Part shown: piece after piece, positions 4,742 to 8,168 of the stretch
How positions within the stretch are numbered: position 1 is the stretch's first letter
Layout: each line of letters starts with the position of its first letter
NCBI GenBank assembly: GCA_045642965.1
Contig: JAZUJX010000051.1
Span: forward strand, 1 to 8,168
Reading direction: 5' to 3'
DNA length: 8,168 nucleotides
Source of the DNA: Equadaptatus sp045642965
GTDB taxonomy: Bacteria > Synergistota > Synergistia > Synergistales > Synergistaceae
Translations under genes and position numbers: made by a program
The notes under the pieces: generated by a model
Seen by the model: only the letters and a program-made list of their open reading frames with translations
Told to the model about the DNA's origin: nothing
The model's database searches: none

Positions 4742-7333
4742 ATGATGAATATGAACAAGTTCACACAGAAGTCTCAGGAGGCTGTAGTTGAGGCTCAGCG
4801 GCTTGCAACGCGTTTCGGTCATCAGGAAATTGACGCGGAGCATTTGACTCTTGCCCTGCTTAATCAGGAGGGCGGTCTTATCCCGCGGCTGATTGACAAG
4901 CTGAACCTTTCTTCGGAGAGCCTTAAACAGGTTATCGAAGAAGAACTGCGCAAGCGTCCGAAGGTTGCCGGCGCAGCGAGCAGCTACGTTACGCAGAGGC
5001 TTAACCAGTTGTTTGTGAAAGCGGAGGACGAGGCAAAGGAACTTAAGGACGAGTACGTTTCGGTAGAGCATCTGTTCCTTGCGCTGCTCGGCGAGAACGG
5101 CACCGCTCTTGCAAAGCTGTGGAGCACGTTCGGGCTTACGCGCGACCGTTTCCTGAAAGCTCTTGCTGAGGTGCGCGGCAGTCAGCGGGTAACGAACGAA
5201 AATCCTGAGGATACCTACGATGTGCTTGAAAAGTACGGGCGCGACCTTGTAAAAGCAGCACGCGAAAACAGGCTTGACCCCGTTATCGGGCGCGACGAGG
5301 AAATCCGCCGCGTTATCCGTATTCTTTCCCGCAAGACGAAGAACAATCCTGTCCTTATAGGTGAGCCGGGTACGGGAAAAACGGCAATAGTTGAAGGGCT
5401 TGCGCAGCGTATTCTGCGCGGAGACGTGCCTGAAGGGCTTAAAGAACGTTCAATTTTCGCGCTTGATATGGGTTCGCTTGTCGCGGGCGCCAAGTACAGG
5501 GGCGAATTTGAGGAACGTCTGAAAGCGGTGCTTACCGAAGTTAAAAAGAGCGAAGGCAGAATTATTCTTTTTATTGACGAAATTCACACAATCGTCGGCG
5601 CGGGTAAGGCTGAGGGCGCAATGGACGCCGGAAATATGCTTAAGCCGATGCTTGCAAGGGGCGAACTGCACTGCATAGGCGCGACCACGACCGAGGAATA
5701 CCGCAATTACATTGAAAAGGACGCGGCTCTTGAAAGACGTTTCCAGCCGGTGCTGGTTGAGGCTCCGAGCGTGGAGGATACCATTTCAATTCTCCGCGGT
5801 CTGAAAGAGCGTTTTGAAATTCACCACGGCATAAAAATTCAGGACAACGCGCTTGTTTCGGCAGCGGTGCTTTCAAACCGCTACGTTACGGACCGTTTCC
5901 TGCCCGACAAAGCGATTGACCTTGTTGACGAAGCCTGCGCAATGATACGCACCGACATTGATTCAATGCCCGCGGAGCTTGACGAGGTTACGCGCCGCGT
6001 TATGCAGCTTGAAATAGAGGAAACGGCGCTGAAAAACGAAAAGGACAAGGCAAGTATGGAGAGGCTTGAGGCTCTGCAGAAAGAGCTTGCCGATTTGAAA
6101 GAACGTCAGGCGGCTCTCCGTGCGCAGTACGATACGGAGAAGAAAGCGCTTTCCGAGGTTCGCAGTCTGCGCCAGCAGATAGAAAACGTCCGCCGCGATA
6201 TTGAGAAGGCGGAACGCGCATACGACCTGAACAGGGCGGCAGAGCTTCGCCACGGCAAACTGCCTGAGCTTGAACGTCAGCTTGAAGAGGCGGAGAAAAA
6301 CGCCTCCGGCAAAGAGGGACGCCTGCTCCGCGAAGAGGTTACCGACGAGGAAATCTCGCAGATCGTTTCCAAATGGACAGGTATTCCCGTTACGCGTCTG
6401 GTTGAGGGCGAAAGGGAAAAGCTTCTGCACCTTGATGAGCAGCTTCACAAACGCGTGGTAGGTCAGGACGAAGCGGTGCAGCTTGTTTCCGACGCAGTAC
6501 TCCGCGCAAGAAGCGGCATAAAAGACCCCAAACGCCCTATAGGCTCGTTCATTTTCCTCGGACCTACCGGTGTCGGTAAAACGGAGCTTGCGCGTACGCT
6601 TGCCGAAGCGCTGTTTGACAGTGAGGACAATATCGTCCGCATAGACATGTCGGAATATATGGAGAAACACTCCGTATCGCGCCTGCTCGGCGCACCCCCG
6701 GGATACGTCGGCTACGATGAAGGCGGACAGCTGACGGAAGCGGTTCGCAGACACCCGTACTCGGTAATACTTTTCGACGAAATTGAAAAGGCTCATCCGG
6801 ACGTTTTCAACGTTCTGCTTCAGATACTTGACGACGGACGGGCGACAGACAGCCACGGACGCACGGTAAGCTTCAAAAACTGCGTTCTGATTATGACAAG
6901 CAATCTCGGAGCCGAAACGCTGATTAACGGCATGGACGCAAAATCGGGAGAATTGTCCGAGGAATGCAAAAAAGAGGTGTCAGCTGAGCTGAAATCGCGT
7001 TTCCGTCCGGAATTTCTCAACCGCATTGACGAGATAATTTTCTTCAAACCGCTGAGAATGGAAGAAATCGCAAAAATAGTCGGTCTTATGCTTAGGCAGC
7101 TTGAAGCAAGGCTCAAGGAACGCGGTATTATTCTTGAAATCAGCGAAGACGCTCTTTCCGCGGCGGCGAGAAACGGCTACGACCCCGTGTATGGCGCGCG
7201 CCCGCTGAAACGCTATCTGCAGAAAACACTTGAAACGCCGATAGCAAGAATGATAATCAGCGGCGAAGCATCGGAAGGTTCAAAAATCAAAGTGGAAAAT
7301 CAGGGCGGCGAACTTGTCCTGCACGCGGAATAA
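4742..7333 (+). CDS. clpB: Protein disaggregase ClpB (Hsp100)
   Basis: ClpB is a cytosolic hexameric AAA+ machine that, with DnaK, pulls polypeptides out of aggregates after heat stress. The domains are in the usual order. The N-domain (about 1-145) starts NKFTQKSQEAV. NBD1 has Walker A GEPGTGKT (207-214), pore-loop Tyr252 in KYRGEF, Walker B with Asp279-Glu280 and an ERRF arginine-finger segment. The coiled-coil M-domain, rich in Glu, Lys, Arg and Leu, spans about 405-525 and separates ClpB from ClpA. NBD2 has Walker A GPTGVGKT (607-614), pore-loop Tyr655 in GYVGYDEGG, Walker B Asp679-Glu680 and GARPLKR near the C-terminus. All catalytic residues look intact. ATG 4742 is chosen because GAGGTG (4730-4735) lies 6 nt before it. 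ATG 4745 is a close alternative, and GTG 4733 overlaps the ribosome site. The 863 residues are close to E. coli ClpB (857). It is a single-gene unit between its own promoter and terminator. Confidence 0.97.
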   Translation: MMNMNKFTQKSQEAVVEAQRLATRFGHQEIDAEHLTLALLNQEGGLIPRLIDKLNLSSESLKQVIEEELRKRPKVAGAASSYVTQRLNQLFVKAEDEAKELKDEYVSVEHLFLALLGENGTALAKLWSTFGLTRDRFLKALAEVRGSQRVTNENPEDTYDVLEKYGRDLVKAARENRLDPVIGRDEEIRRVIRILSRKTKNNPVLIGEPGTGKTAIVEGLAQRILRGDVPEGLKERSIFALDMGSLVAGAKYRGEFEERLKAVLTEVKKSEGRIILFIDEIHTIVGAGKAEGAMDAGNMLKPMLARGELHCIGATTTEEYRNYIEKDAALERRFQPVLVEAPSVEDTISILRGLKERFEIHHGIKIQDNALVSAAVLSNRYVTDRFLPDKAIDLVDEACAMIRTDIDSMPAELDEVTRRVMQLEIEETALKNEKDKASMERLEALQKELADLKERQAALRAQYDTEKKALSEVRSLRQQIENVRRDIEKAERAYDLNRAAELRHGKLPELERQLEEAEKNASGKEGRLLREEVTDEEISQIVSKWTGIPVTRLVEGEREKLLHLDEQLHKRVVGQDEAVQLVSDAVLRARSGIKDPKRPIGSFIFLGPTGVGKTELARTLAEALFDSEDNIVRIDMSEYMEKHSVSRLLGAPPGYVGYDEGGQLTEAVRRHPYSVILFDEIEKAHPDVFNVLLQILDDGRATDSHGRTVSFKNCVLIMTSNLGAETLINGMDAKSGELSEECKKEVSAELKSRFRPEFLNRIDEIIFFKPLRMEEIAKIVGLMLRQLEARLKERGIILEISEDALSAAARNGYDPVYGARPLKRYLQKTLETPIARMIISGEASEGSKIKVENQGGELVLHAE

Positions 7334-7346
7334 AACAGACACAAAG

Positions 7347-7377
7347 AGTGAGAGCGGACGTCTCTCACTTTTTTTTT
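7347..7377 (+). terminator. Rho-independent terminator of clpB
   Basis: AGTGAGAG (7347-7354) pairs with CTCTCACT (7362-7369) around a 7-nt loop, followed by an unbroken T run to 7377. It starts 13 nt after the clpB stop. Confidence 0.92.
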
Positions 7378-7420
7378 GCGCGAATAAAAAAATATTGCGG
7401 TATATTTTAAAAAAAAGTGC

Positions 7421-7449
7421 TTGACATTTGACAATGTATCGGGTAAAGT
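7421..7449 (+). promoter_or_regulatory. Sigma-A promoter of the cold-shock gene
   Basis: The consensus -35 TTGACA (7421-7426), a 17-bp spacer and -10 TAAAGT (7444-7449) predict a start near 7456 and a leader of about 58 nt. The -35 is followed at once by a second TTTGACA (7427-7433). A small dyad, ACATT-TGAC-AATGT (7424-7437), overlaps the -35 and spacer and could be a protein site, though it is short. Confidence 0.75.
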
Positions 7450-7458
7450 TCTCTATAA

Positions 7459-7506
7459 CCGGCAGCAGAGCCGGAAAATAATGTCAGGGAAGACCCTGCT
7501 GGGAGG
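7459..7506 (+). promoter_or_regulatory. Structured 5' leader of csp with two hairpins and an alternative helix
   Basis: Hairpin 1 is CCGGC (7459-7463), loop AGCAGA, GCCGG (7470-7474). Hairpin 2 is CAGGG (7485-7489), loop AAGA, CCCTG (7494-7498). A competing long-range helix, CAGCAG (7463-7468) with CTGCTG (7496-7501), would break both and touches the ribosome site GGGAGG (7501-7506). The pairings are read directly from the sequence. Their use as a temperature switch is inference from what is known of cspA-type leaders. Confidence 0.5.
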
Positions 7507-7513
7507 CAACACT

Positions 7514-7717
7514 GTGAAAAGCAACGGAACAGTAAAATGGTTCAACGCAACAAAAGGCTACGGCTTCATCACAACAGATGAAGGCAACGACGTATTCGTC
7601 CATTTCAGCGCAATTCAGGGCGAAGGTTTCAAAACGCTTGACGAAGGTCAGAAAGTTTCTTTCGAAATCACCGAAGGCAGCAAAGGCCCGCAGGCTGCAA
7701 ACGTCGAAAAACTTTAG
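7514..7717 (+). CDS. CspA-family cold-shock protein
   Basis: This is a 67-residue single cold-shock domain, the typical length for a free-standing Csp. It is a small OB-fold that binds single-stranded RNA and DNA and melts mRNA secondary structure, especially after a temperature drop. It begins MKSNGTVKWFNATKGYGFIT, with RNP1 at residues 14-20 (KGYGFIT) and RNP2 at 27-31 (VFVHF), the aromatic nucleic-acid-binding face. It ends with GPQAANVEKL. GTG 7514 is chosen because GGGAGG (7501-7506) lies 7 nt upstream and the protein then begins as other Csps do. An in-frame ATG at 7481 would add 11 residues but lies inside the structured leader with only a poor ribosome site. The gene has its own promoter and terminator. 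Which Csp paralogue it is cannot be told. Confidence 0.95.
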   Translation: MKSNGTVKWFNATKGYGFITTDEGNDVFVHFSAIQGEGFKTLDEGQKVSFEITEGSKGPQAANVEKL

Positions 7718-7720
7718 TAT

Positions 7721-7749
7721 ATTTCTCTTTTAGCTACTAAAAAAGAAAT
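7721..7749. repeat. AT-rich inverted repeat after csp
   Basis: ATTTCTCTTTTAG (7721-7733) and CTAAAAAAGAAAT (7737-7749) are complementary except for one C-A mismatch, with a 3-nt spacer CTA. It starts 4 nt after the csp stop and precedes the main terminator. It could be a second, weaker 3' hairpin or an mRNA-stabilising stem. Confidence 0.6.
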
Positions 7750-7754
7750 CTACG

Positions 7755-7785
7755 GAGAAAGCAGCTTAGGCTGCTTTCTCTTTTT
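7755..7785 (+). terminator. Rho-independent terminator of csp
   Basis: GAGAAAGCAGC (7755-7765), loop TTAG, and GCTGCTTTCTC (7770-7780) form a perfect 11-bp stem followed by TTTTT. Confidence 0.95.
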
Positions 7786-8160
7786 GCAGAAAAATATACG
7801 GCGGAACTGTGCCGTTTTACGAAGAACGGATAAAACGTGCTTAAGTCAGGTGCTCCAAAGACGAAACAGTTCAGGCTAATCTATGTATTTGAAAAGTCCG
7901 TGCAGAGGCGTGAGATATAGATAAAAAACAAAGAAATGTGCTGAAGACGGAGCGTACAACATGGCGAGAGAAACGACTCTGATGCCGTCGACAAGACTGT
8001 AATGGAAAAAACGGCGGTTATTGCCGCGAAAAGCAGCAGATTTTTCAAATGGATGTCTCTGTGAATTTTGCATAACATTAGCGCAAGAATTGCATTTTTC
8101 AATTATTACCGCTTAAGTGTATAATATATCCAGCTTAAATTGAAATACGGAGGTAGCTGT
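7786..8160. other. 375-bp region with no supportable gene
   Basis: No + strand ORF of note is present. Two overlapping minus-strand frames, about 7881-8102 and 7876-8073, encode hydrophobic stretches such as NLLLFAAITAVFSITVL and SSAHFFVFYLYL. They lack a ribosome site and a good start, since the longer one would begin with TTG. They could be the remains of a frameshifted membrane-protein gene. A bulged inverted repeat with arms CGTTTTA (7813-7819) and TAAAACG (7831-7837) lies near the left edge. The right edge holds the promoter of the next gene. Confidence 0.4.
8097..8145 (+). promoter_or_regulatory. Promoter of the 8161 gene, bracketed by an 8-bp inverted repeat
   Basis: A perfect -10 TATAAT lies at 8120-8125. 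The only -35 at 17 bp is the weak TTTCAA (8097-8102). Perfect arms TTTCAATT (8097-8104) and AATTGAAA (8138-8145) lie symmetrically about the -10. GCTTAA is repeated directly at 8111 and 8133. A weak -35 plus flanking dyad suggests regulated expression. The regulator is unknown. Confidence 0.45.
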
Positions 8161-8168
8161 ATGTCTCT
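8161..8168 (+). CDS. First codons of an unidentified gene (cut by window edge)
   Basis: ATG TCT at 8161 follows a strong ribosome site GGAGGT (8149-8154) at a 6-nt spacing and the promoter just upstream. Only two full codons are visible, so nothing can be said of the product. Confidence 0.6.

Noticed and set aside
5963..6856. 297-codon open frame on the minus strand inside clpB
   Set aside because: It lies wholly antisense to the M-domain and NBD2 of a clearly intact ClpB. Its sequence is low in recognisable structure and it has no start signals. Such shadows are expected opposite long genes with this codon use.

Overview
The window is bacterial chromosome of moderate GC with AT-rich spacers, and all confident genes lie on the + strand. 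It looks like an anaerobe of the Bacillota or Synergistota kind. The grounds are a B12-dependent ammonia-lyase pair outside any microcompartment operon, an smpB-ssrA-clpB-csp set of housekeeping stress genes, strong AGGAGG-type ribosome sites, and CtsR-like operator sequences before clpB. The last point leans to Bacillota, but the sequence alone does not settle the phylum.

Positions 1-850: the end of an unidentified gene, an AT-rich stretch with 10-bp phased A/T tracts, a promoter, an untracked 49-codon membrane miniprotein (344-493), and then a 16-bp tandem repeat array (504-834, about 20 units). The array fills the whole gap between the miniprotein stop codon and the ribosome site of the next gene, a 113-aa three-helix membrane protein.

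Positions 1170-2190: the trans-translation module. smpB has its own promoter and is followed by ssrA (tmRNA, 1791-2146), with a readable tag VKNDYALAA and a strong terminator. SmpB and tmRNA together rescue stalled ribosomes and mark the truncated product for proteolysis.

Positions 2277-4590: eutB and eutC, the large and small subunits of an ethanolamine ammonia-lyase family enzyme, as a closed two-gene operon with its own terminator. No reactivase, microcompartment genes or cobalamin riboswitch are seen. EutB aligns without gaps to the E. coli enzyme as I recall it, yet has Ala where catalytic-pocket Asp362 should be. It may be a divergent enzyme with another substrate.

Positions 4644-7377: clpB, the protein disaggregase, behind a near-consensus sigma-A promoter with two CtsR-box-like sites exactly 60 bp apart. 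Positions 7421-7785: a cold-shock protein gene with a leader that can form two alternative RNA folds, and a double hairpin after the stop. Positions 7786-8160 hold no gene I can support. The first codons of another gene begin at 8161.

The two strongest candidates for something new are the 16-bp array joining two small membrane-protein genes, and the EutB active-site change.
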